A DNA stretch of 6,809 nt from Actinomycetes bacterium (GTDB lineage Bacteria; Actinomycetota; Thermoleophilia; BMS3ABIN01), in assembly GCA_021787775.1 (NCBI GenBank), contig JAJYLK010000063.1, forward strand, positions 1 to 6,809, written 5' to 3'. Shown here piece by piece: positions 1 to 5,344 of this stretch. Numbering within the stretch: position 1 is the first letter of the stretch; every line of letters begins with the position of its first letter. A model generated the notes under the pieces. The model was not told the DNA's origin. It did no database searches and was given only the letters and a program-made list of their open reading frames with translations. Position numbers and translations under genes: made by a program.

Positions 1-123
1 CGGATCATCGGGGCCGCTGCCGCAGCCTGGTAACGTGTTTAATATTATCCTAAATCACGGGTATCGGGAAACATTTCACATGGCGGCGCCATGGCCGCAA
101 AAACGTTAACCTGGACTTCAGGC
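1..123. other. Non-coding left edge with a palindrome
   Basis: I see no gene here. It lies just past the stop codon of the minus-strand cooC-like gene. It contains a near-perfect palindrome at 79-93 (CATGGCG, G, CGCCATG), which could fold as a 6-bp stem with a 3-base loop. There is no T-tract on the downstream side of either strand, so it is not a convincing intrinsic terminator. The AT-richer stretch at about 36-60 is unlike the coding DNA around it and fits intergenic sequence. Confidence 0.4.
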
Positions 124-897
124 TTATTCTTCCAGGCGCGCCAGGATCGCTTCGACCTGGCGGACGTACTCCGGCGCCGCATCGAAGGGCGCCGCTTCAT
201 TCAGGTCCGCCTGGCGCACTTCCTCGCTGAACGGCAGGCAGCCGAGCACGTCGAAATCCTGACCGAGCCGGCGGCAGAAATCCGCATCCGCCGCGGTCAC
301 CTTGTTCACCACCAGCGCCACGCGCGCGATGCCGATCTCGCCGGCCAGGCGCCGGATCGCCTCGGCCGTCTGCACGCTGCGGCGCCCCGGCTCGACGACC
401 ACCAGCATGGCGTCGACGCCCCTGGCGGTGGCGCGGCCGAGGTGCTCGATGCCGGCTTCCATGTCGGCGATGACCACATCCTTTTCATGCAGCAGCAGAT
501 GTGTCAGCAGCGATCTGAGCAGCGCCGATTCCGGGCAGACGCAGCCGCCGCCGCCTTTTTTCACGGTGCCGAGCCTGAGCAGATGGACGCCGTGGGCTTC
601 CACGGACATGTTCGCGGGGATGTCGTCCACCCGCGGATTCATCTTGTATACGGGAGCACTGGAGCCGGGCTCGGCGCCGGTGCGTTCGCGGATCAGCTGG
701 CTCATCTCGGAGATGGGAGTCAGCGCCTCCGCCGCCGCCGCCGGCATGCCGATAGCCGAGGCCAGGTTGGCGTCCGGGTCGGCGTCGACGGCATAGACGC
801 GCAGGCCGCGCGCCGCAAGCAGCCGCGCCAGGGTGCCGGCCACGGTTGTCTTCCCGACGCCGCCCTTGCCGGTGACTGCCAGTTTCATCCCTGCCAT
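124..897 (-). CDS. cooC: CooC-type nickel-insertion ATPase (CODH/ACS maturation factor)
   Basis: A 257-residue cytoplasmic P-loop ATPase of the MinD/NifH-like (SIMIBI) class, a normal length for CooC. Residues 10-18 are GKGGVGKTT, the deviant Walker A with the signature lysine. A CVC pair at 119-121 matches the CxC motif at which CooC dimers bind metal. DMEAGIEHLGR at 145-155 is the switch/Walker B-like segment typical of CooC, and NK at 198-199 is the base-recognition pair. Family members use ATP to load nickel into the C-cluster of carbon monoxide dehydrogenase; the close relative AcsF serves acetyl-CoA synthase. I chose the start at 897 because AAAGGAA lies 7 bases upstream. An ATG at 930 would add 11 residues without a better ribosome site, and one at 888 would remove three. 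No CODH or ACS subunit gene lies in the window, so the exact client (CooS or AcsB) cannot be settled. It is divergent from all other genes here. Confidence 0.88.
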   Translation of the reverse strand: MAGMKLAVTGKGGVGKTTVAGTLARLLAARGLRVYAVDADPDANLASAIGMPAAAAEALTPISEMSQLIRERTGAEPGSSAPVYKMNPRVDDIPANMSVEAHGVHLLRLGTVKKGGGGCVCPESALLRSLLTHLLLHEKDVVIADMEAGIEHLGRATARGVDAMLVVVEPGRRSVQTAEAIRRLAGEIGIARVALVVNKVTAADADFCRRLGQDFDVLGCLPFSEEVRQADLNEAAPFDAAPEYVRQVEAILARLEE

Positions 898-1040
898 CGC
901 ACTGTTCCTTTCAATGTCAAATTTCAGCATGACCGCAACGTCATCCCGCCGCGCGCCACCTTCAGTCTATCATCGCTGCCACCCGCGAAAAAACCGCCTT
1001 CCCGGCTACACAAAAATTCATAAAAAAGGTAAAAAGCAGT

Positions 1041-1070
1041 GCTTATAGCAATACCCCCCGGGGGCTTATA
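1041..1070. repeat. GCTTATA direct repeats around a CCCCCCGGGGG palindrome
   Basis: GCTTATA occurs at 1041-1047 and again at 1064-1070, a 23-base period or roughly two helical turns. The G/C run CCCCCCGGGGG (1054-1064) sits between them and forms a perfect 10-base palindrome (1055-1064). Spacing and location between two divergent genes would suit a protein-binding site. I do not recognise the repeat as a known operator, and on the minus strand TATAAG could instead serve as a -10 element for cooC. Confidence 0.3.
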
Positions 1071-1149
1071 CATGCCCGAAATTAAATCGTGTTAACCACG
1101 AATTTGGATAATCCGCATCATGTAAATTGCTGATATTGGAGTAAACTAC

Positions 1150-1180
1150 TTGCATTAAAAGTGTCTATTTCAACTATCTA
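1150..1180 (+). promoter_or_regulatory. Weak candidate promoter upstream of the structured leader
   Basis: TTGCAT at 1150-1155 resembles a -35 box, and TATCTA or the overlapping AACTAT (1172-1180) could be a poor -10 after a 17- to 19-base spacer. The -10 match is low. The main support is position: transcription from here would begin near 1187, just before the hairpin-forming leader at 1210-1276. Confidence 0.25.
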
Positions 1181-1209
1181 GGGGAGTTGGGAAAGCGCGA
1201 TTAGTTGGG

Positions 1210-1276
1210 CACCGGACTTGAATCACTGGCCGGGTGACGCGAAAGTTGCAGCTCAGGCGGGAGTCACCGGTTTTTT
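1210..1276 (+). promoter_or_regulatory. Attenuator-like leader: mutually exclusive hairpins ending in T6
   Basis: The central segment CCGGGTGAC (1230-1238) can pair in two ways. With GTCACCGG (1263-1270) it forms an 8-bp stem with one bulged G, immediately followed by six T (1271-1276), which is an intrinsic-terminator layout. With CACCGG (1210-1215) it forms a competing hairpin that would break the terminator. CACCGG is thus present on both sides of the shared segment. This is the usual arrangement of a riboswitch or transcription attenuator for the downstream gene, whose start is about 220 bases further on. The GACGCGAAAG segment (1236-1245) recalls part of the c-di-GMP (GEMM-I) core, but the conserved GGCAAACC element is absent, so I assign no known class. 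A plain terminator is the simplest alternative. Confidence 0.45.
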
Positions 1277-1448
1277 CAGTCGATCAGGTTAACTCATTCA
1301 TTTGAGGCCCGTTTTTTTACCGCTGGCGGTTTCGTGATCCCCCCACCTCTGGATTCGGACACTTTTCAAGGATTACCCATATTTTAACTTGGGGGTTGAA
1401 ACGGAGGTGATAGAAGGATCCACTAGGGAGGGATGCAAGGAATGTAAT

Positions 1449-1490
1449 TTGACCCAGACCGAATCTCTAATATAAGGGCGAAGGAGGAGG
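1449..1490 (+). promoter_or_regulatory. Promoter-like boxes abutting the ribosome binding site of the propeller gene
   Basis: TTGACC (1449-1454), a 16-base spacer and TATAAG (1471-1476) match a housekeeping sigma-70-type promoter at five of six positions in each box. Transcription would begin near 1483, inside or just before GGAGGAGG (1483-1490), the strong ribosome site 8 bases before the ATG at 1499. The leader would then be only about 16 bases and might lack part of the Shine-Dalgarno. Either the start site is slightly upstream or these boxes are fortuitous. The ribosome site itself is convincing. Confidence 0.4.
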
Positions 1491-1498
1491 GTGAAGGA

Positions 1499-4369
1499 AT
1501 GAAGAACATTAACAAGAGCCGGAAGCTCAGAATCGTCGCGGTTCTGGCCCCCCTGGCTCTGCTGGTTGTACTGGCGATTACGGTTGCCGGATACGCCAGC
1601 GCCGGGAGCTCCGTCTCCTGCACGTATGGCAATTGCGGCGGTAGCGTGGCTCCCAACGCATCTTATGGCATCAGCAACCAGCTCCTATATGTGGCTAACG
1701 GCCTTTCCAGTAACGTCAAGGTGATCGACGTCGGCACCATGAACATCGTCGATACGATCCCGGTTCCCAACGAAGCGGCTCCTGCCAGTCTTCACGCGCT
1801 GAATCCGAGCCTGATGAACTGGGAGGTCCACGGCGTGGTGCCTTCCGCTGACCACAAGGATATCTATGCGGTTGGCGCTCTCAACGGTGGCAGCTGGTCC
1901 ACCACCGCAGATACGTCGTCGACCTTCCAGACGGGCGTCTACAAGGCCTACAAGATCAACACCGCCACCAAGGCGCTTGACGGCACTGTCCCGCTGGAGC
2001 AGATCGCGCAGTCGACTGACCCCACCACGGGCGCTCCCGTCGTCGACAAGAACGGTAACCCCGTCATGGCGCCGACCAACAGTTTGAACCCGGTTGGTTA
2101 TTGCGGCCTTGAGTACAACCTGAACGACGTCAACTCCAACTACCTGGTCGCCGCTTCGATGAACGCCGATGACGCCACCCTGTCAACGGTGCTGTCGTCG
2201 AATGGCCAGCCGGTTAATCTTGGCCGTCCCGCTGCCGATCAGACAGGCGGCTGGACCACGGTCAACCTCTCCACCGGCCAGTTCTCTAGCTTCATGAGCA
2301 GTGACAACAACGGTGATCTCGAGTCCAGCACCTGCGGTATCGCCTGGAACGCCAATGGTACCCAGGGTTATGCCTCGCAGATGTTCGAGCCGCTGATCAA
2401 CACGGTCAACTGGGACGCCGCTACGGCTACCGGTACGACCACCGGCTCGATTGGTGTGTCCCCGGGCACCATGTACCACCAGGAGACCACGGACAAGGCC
2501 AAGGGCCATCTGTTCGTCTCTGAAGAGAACAACGTCGACGTCTACGACATGAGCACCAATACCCAGGTCGCCACCATCAATGTCTACGGCCTGCTGGGTG
2601 CCACTCAGGGCGTGCACACGCATAGCGTCGAATTCACCAATGCTGGTGGGAAAGACGTCCTCTACGCGACCGTGCGCAGCTTCCCCGCGGGAAGCGCAAG
2701 TGAGATCGTTTTGGACGTCACCGACCTGAACAACCCGGTTCTCATCGGCTCGGTTTCCGGTCTCGATCCGGAAGCCTGCGGCGTCTACGCCGACACCGAC
2801 AAGAGCCAGTACTATGAGGCCTCTGGCCTGACCGCCAATGCCCAGGTCGCTCCGGAAGCGCCGCATAACGCGCTGAGCAGCGACCTGCTGTTCGTGGCCA
2901 ACGGCCGTTCGAGCAACGTCAAGGTCCTGGATCCGAGCTCGCTGAAGATCGTTGACACCATTCCGGTGCCGAACGAGCAGACGCCTGCCAGCCTGAACGC
3001 CTTGAACCCTGGTCTGATGGACTGGGAAGTCCATAGCATCGCCGTCTCGAAGGACAGGACGAAGATCTATACAGCAGGCGCGCTCTCCGGTGGTAGCTAT
3101 ACGACTCCGGGCGATACCAGCACGCCGTTCCAGCTGGCGGACTACCAGCTCTACACGATCGGCACCGCCAACAAGACGCTGGAAGCGCATGCGCCGCTGG
3201 CGGGTCCGAACGATCCGGTCAACCTCGTGGGCTACTGCGGCATGGAGTACAACCTCAACGACGAGAACTCCAACATACTCGTCGCGTCTTCCATGAACGC
3301 TTCGAACGCCACGCTGTCGACCGTGCTGAAGAATGCTGACGGCACGCCGTTCGATGCCAGTGCTGCCCGTGGCTCGGGCCACTCCGAGCTCGGCGGCTGG
3401 TCTTCGTTCAACCTGAGCACGGGCCAGAACATCGGCTTCGTCTCCGGTGATGGCTCCAACATGGTCGACGCGACCGGTGCCGTGACCGGCCCCGACACCA
3501 ACTCGCCAGAGTCCAGCACTTGCGGTATCACCTGGAATGCTGCCGGCACAGAGGGTTATGCCTCGCAGATGTTCCAGCCGCTGGTCAACAAGATCAACTG
3601 GGACGGCGCTACCGGCACCGGTACTTTGGCCGGCGTGGCCTTCCCGGCGTCATCGGCGCCTGGCACCTCGTATCACCAGGAGACGATGGACAAGGCTACT
3701 GGCATGCTCTTCATCGCCAGCAGCTCCGGCAACGTCGACGTGATGGATTCGAACACCGGCACGATAGTGGGTTCGATTGACATCAATTCGCTGGCCGGCA
3801 CCCCGAATGCAGATGTGCACGGTATCGAGCTGTCGCCGAGTGATCCGAGTGTCCTCTATGTCACCTCGCGCAATACGCCGAACGCGGGTCATGCCACTGA
3901 GCTGATCCTCAAGGTCGGCGATGAGCAGAATCCCGCGACGACCACGACCCTGCTGGGCGCGATCCCGGATCTGGATCAGGCCGCCTGTGGTGTCTATGCC
4001 ATCGGGGACAAGTCGACCTGGCAGGCGGTGCAGAACACGACCGCGCCGAGCCTGTCGCTGACCCAGAATCGTGTTTACTGGGGCAGCATGGCTGACTATC
4101 AGGCCGGCAAGCTGTCGGTCGACTGGACCATCGGCGCCGGCGCCACCAGCGCCGCCGCTTCCGGCGTCACAGTCGTCGGTGCGCACAGCACCAACGGCGT
4201 TGCGCTTGCCTCGGCGATGCCTCTGAACATCGGCGACATCGGCGCCACGGGCAGTGCTGGATTCACCCTCCAGTACAACGTGCCCAGCGGCGTGTCCGTG
4301 TTCATGACATCGACATTCGCAACTGCCGATGGCGGTACGTTCACCTATCCGGGTCCGTACACGCCATAA
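1499..4369 (+). CDS. Secreted duplicated beta-propeller-like protein (YVTN-type repeats)
   Basis: A 956-residue exported protein of unknown function. Residues 1-35 are a signal peptide: a basic N-terminus (KSRKLR), a long hydrophobic core, and a probable cleavage after ASA at 35. A short Cys pair (C41, C46) follows. Residues about 60-440 and 461-840 are two homologous halves, each opening with LL[YF]VANG-SSNVKV-D, the pattern of YVTN-type beta-propeller blades, and each ending near ACGVYA. Each half keeps three His (111/512, 327/726, 375/774) and three Cys (202/580, 279/675, 427/830). These fall in the motifs WEVH, YHQET and VH, and YCG, STCG and ACG. Residues about 845-956 form a separate beta-rich C-terminal domain, perhaps Ig-like. 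No membrane anchor or sorting signal is visible after the signal peptide. YVTN-like proteins include surface and redox-associated propellers, but I see no signature that fixes an enzyme activity. The start is supported by GGAGGAGG 8 bases upstream. The gene ends 38 bases before the RiPP-like peptide gene, so co-transcription is likely. Confidence 0.85.
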   Translation: MKNINKSRKLRIVAVLAPLALLVVLAITVAGYASAGSSVSCTYGNCGGSVAPNASYGISNQLLYVANGLSSNVKVIDVGTMNIVDTIPVPNEAAPASLHALNPSLMNWEVHGVVPSADHKDIYAVGALNGGSWSTTADTSSTFQTGVYKAYKINTATKALDGTVPLEQIAQSTDPTTGAPVVDKNGNPVMAPTNSLNPVGYCGLEYNLNDVNSNYLVAASMNADDATLSTVLSSNGQPVNLGRPAADQTGGWTTVNLSTGQFSSFMSSDNNGDLESSTCGIAWNANGTQGYASQMFEPLINTVNWDAATATGTTTGSIGVSPGTMYHQETTDKAKGHLFVSEENNVDVYDMSTNTQVATINVYGLLGATQGVHTHSVEFTNAGGKDVLYATVRSFPAGSASEIVLDVTDLNNPVLIGSVSGLDPEACGVYADTDKSQYYEASGLTANAQVAPEAPHNALSSDLLFVANGRSSNVKVLDPSSLKIVDTIPVPNEQTPASLNALNPGLMDWEVHSIAVSKDRTKIYTAGALSGGSYTTPGDTSTPFQLADYQLYTIGTANKTLEAHAPLAGPNDPVNLVGYCGMEYNLNDENSNILVASSMNASNATLSTVLKNADGTPFDASAARGSGHSELGGWSSFNLSTGQNIGFVSGDGSNMVDATGAVTGPDTNSPESSTCGITWNAAGTEGYASQMFQPLVNKINWDGATGTGTLAGVAFPASSAPGTSYHQETMDKATGMLFIASSSGNVDVMDSNTGTIVGSIDINSLAGTPNADVHGIELSPSDPSVLYVTSRNTPNAGHATELILKVGDEQNPATTTTLLGAIPDLDQAACGVYAIGDKSTWQAVQNTTAPSLSLTQNRVYWGSMADYQAGKLSVDWTIGAGATSAAASGVTVVGAHSTNGVALASAMPLNIGDIGATGSAGFTLQYNVPSGVSVFMTSTFATADGGTFTYPGPYTP
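1676..4018 (+). repeat. Internal tandem duplication of a ~380-residue propeller unit
   Basis: The unit at 1676-2818 (residues 60-440) is repeated at 2879-4018 (residues 461-840), offset by 401 residues at the start. Matching landmarks are VANG-SSNVKV, VDTIPVPNE, PASL-ALNP, WEVH, YCG-EYNLND, SSTCGI-WNA-GT-GYASQMF, YHQET-DKA-G, and ACGVYA. Small loop insertions differ between copies: copy A has extra residues near 166-195, copy B near 610-670. The DNA has diverged much more than the protein landmarks, so this is an old duplication under selection rather than a recent copy. Confidence 0.85.
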
Positions 4370-4407
4370 AGGCCAACACTGACTTGCAAGCAGAAAAGGA
4401 GAACGAC

Positions 4408-4533
4408 ATGGCGAAGAAAAGCCAGCGTGAACCTTACGCCAAGCCGGCGCTGGTCAAGCATGAGAACCTGAAAGACATCACGTTCGATTGCGCCAACTGG
4501 CAGTGCAGCGTAGTGGTTCCGCAACAGCCGTAA
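4408..4533 (+). CDS. RiPP precursor peptide with lasso-family leader motif
   Basis: A 41-residue peptide. AAAAGGAGA at 4394-4402 is a good ribosome site for the ATG at 4408. Residues 10-25 fit the lasso-peptide leader pattern YxxPxLxxxGxxxxxT recognised by the RRE (B1) protein: Y10, P13, L15 and T25 match at exact spacing, with E19 replacing Gly. By family rules T25 is the next-to-last leader residue, so the core would start at D27 and read DCANWQCSVVVPQQP. This core has two Cys (C28, C33), one Trp (W31), one Ser (S34) and a Pro/Gln-rich hydrophobic end. It lacks the Asp/Glu at core position 7, 8 or 9 needed for a lasso macrolactam. I therefore call it a lasso-type-leader RiPP precursor of unknown product, possibly disulfide- or thioether-bridged. 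It sits between the secreted propeller gene (38 bases upstream) and a large hairpin. It might alternatively be a small non-RiPP peptide, but the leader spacing argues against chance. Confidence 0.75.
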   Translation: MAKKSQREPYAKPALVKHENLKDITFDCANWQCSVVVPQQP

Positions 4534-4563
4534 ACTGACGGCAGACGGACGATAGCTGAAACA

Positions 4564-4597
4564 CCGGGAGGACCGCCCGGATGGGCGGCCCTCCCGG
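4564..4597 (+). promoter_or_regulatory. Strong hairpin after the precursor gene (attenuator or mRNA stabiliser)
   Basis: CCGGGAGGACCGCCC (4564-4578), loop GGAT, and GGGCGGCCCTCCCGG (4583-4597) pair over 15 positions with a single A-C mismatch at 4572/4589. It begins 30 bases after the stop codon of the peptide gene. No T-tract follows, so it is not a standard intrinsic terminator. Hairpins at this position often protect the precursor mRNA from 3' decay or reduce read-through into downstream genes, giving more precursor than enzyme. That role is inferred. Confidence 0.65.
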
Positions 4598-4688
4598 ACG
4601 AAGCTTGAAATCCAGGCAGGAACGGCGGGGAAGACGTACAATACCGTTACGTGCTTTTTCCGCAAACAAGGCAAGGAGAACAAGAGGA

Positions 4689-5306
4689 ATGAAGAGAGCT
4701 GTAGCTAGAACGTTCAGCGGGCCGCGGGGAAAAGAGAAGACCACAACAGCGATTGTGATTCTGACGACGTTGATATTGACGCTCATCCTGGGAGGATGCG
4801 GCGGCTCAGGCAGTCAGAACACGGGTACTGGCTCTCAGCTTGATCAGCAGGCAGCGGGGGCATCGACCGGCACCACCGGCACAAATACAGGAGGCACCAC
4901 GACGGCGCCCGCGGTCAGCGGCAACGTGCAGGTGCTGGCCGGGTACACGGCGGATCAGTGTCTTGCCGACATGACCGCCCGTTATGGCAGCAGCAGCGAT
5001 GCCCAGCGGGTCTGCGCCCAGGTCCACCAGGACTTTGGCGCGAACGCACCCAAGACACAGCTGCCGGCGGCGCTGACGCAAACGGAAAGCAAACTCGGCG
5101 TCAAGCCGGTTGCCGGGCAGCCACCGGCGGCGAACGTAACCGCTGGCAGCGGCGCGGGAGCGCCGGCAGGCGGCACACCCGCTGGCAGCGGCGCGGGAGC
5201 GCCGGCAGGCGGCACACCCGGTGGCGGCGGGTCGGGCGGCACGAGCTCGGGCTGGAGTAACGGTGGCATCGTCATCACGGTGCCGCAGGGACCATCCGGA
5301 CCGTAA
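4689..5306 (+). CDS. Small lipoprotein with low-complexity Gly/Ala/Pro tail
   Basis: A 205-residue predicted lipoprotein of no recognised family. The N-terminus is basic, residues 18-36 are hydrophobic, and LGGC places the lipidated cysteine at residue 37. After a Gly/Ser/Thr/Gln-rich linker (38-78) a compact segment (about 79-140) looks helical and contains C91 and C109, which could form a disulfide. Residues 152-177 are two exact copies of a 13-residue unit rich in Ala, Gly and Pro. The last residues run W-S-N-G-G-I-V-I-T-V-P-Q-G-P-S-G-P. The start at 4689 is chosen because AAGGAGA (4673-4679) lies just upstream and it places the signal peptide properly; an in-frame ATG at 4581 would sit in the loop of the hairpin and add 36 basic residues. 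It would be exported and anchored in the membrane. The gene ends 38 bases before the kinase start, which suggests one operon. Confidence 0.75.
   Translation: MKRAVARTFSGPRGKEKTTTAIVILTTLILTLILGGCGGSGSQNTGTGSQLDQQAAGASTGTTGTNTGGTTTAPAVSGNVQVLAGYTADQCLADMTARYGSSSDAQRVCAQVHQDFGANAPKTQLPAALTQTESKLGVKPVAGQPPAANVTAGSGAGAPAGGTPAGSGAGAPAGGTPGGGGSGGTSSGWSNGGIVITVPQGPSGP
5142..5219 (+). repeat. Two perfect 39-bp tandem repeats inside the lipoprotein gene
   Basis: The unit at 5142-5180 is repeated without change at 5181-5219. Each copy keeps the reading frame and encodes AGSGAGAPAGGTP. Being identical at DNA level, the repeat is recent or actively homogenised and could vary in copy number by slippage. 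It lengthens a flexible linker ahead of the C-terminal segment. Confidence 0.95.
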
Positions 5307-5344
5307 CCGTCAGGCAGACAAAAGTGAAAGACAAAAGAGGATTC

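Larger units (their letters stand above)
898..1498. other. Divergent intergenic region between cooC and the propeller gene
   Basis: About 600 bases without a credible gene, clearly lower in GC than the flanking coding DNA. It must carry the promoters for the minus-strand cooC-like gene and for the plus-strand locus. Separately listed items are the C6G5 palindrome with GCTTATA repeats, two candidate promoters and an attenuator-like leader. A second T-run (TTTTTTT at about 1311-1317) follows GAGGCCCG but has no good upstream partner arm. An isolated strong Shine-Dalgarno-like GGAGGTGA at 1403-1410 is not followed by a usable reading frame of more than about 20 codons. The length of this leader is unusual for a simple promoter and suggests regulation at RNA level. 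Confidence 0.6.

Noticed and set aside
79..93. Palindrome downstream of cooC as an intrinsic terminator
   Set aside because: No T-tract follows on the minus strand; the only T-run lies on the wrong side of the stem.
91..1023. Long plus-strand frame of 310 codons opposite cooC
   Set aside because: It is antisense to a gene with clear CooC motifs. Its product is rich in Arg, His and Ala as expected of a GC-rich shadow frame, and it runs into the intergenic region without any domain.
1185..1276. c-di-GMP (GEMM-I) riboswitch
   Set aside because: GACGCGAAAG resembles one core segment, but the GGCAAACC element and the matching closing helix are missing, so the class call is not supported.
1403..1479. 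Short leader peptide after the GGAGGTGA sequence
   Set aside because: The ATG at 1433 gives only four codons (MQGM), and the GTG frame at about 1407 gives roughly 22-23 codons with no feature of note and no proper spacing to a ribosome site.
2183..3382. Minus-strand frame of 399 codons inside the propeller gene
   Set aside because: The plus strand has a signal peptide, repeated blades and conserved motifs through the whole stretch. The antisense product is Arg/Val/Gly-rich with no motif.
4408..4533. Calling the peptide a true lasso peptide
   Set aside because: The leader fits, but no Asp or Glu falls at core positions 7-9 and no B or C protein gene is in the window.
4581..4688. Upstream in-frame ATG for the lipoprotein gene
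   Set aside because: It lies within the loop of the strong hairpin and would place 36 basic residues ahead of the signal peptide. The ATG at 4689 has its own ribosome site.
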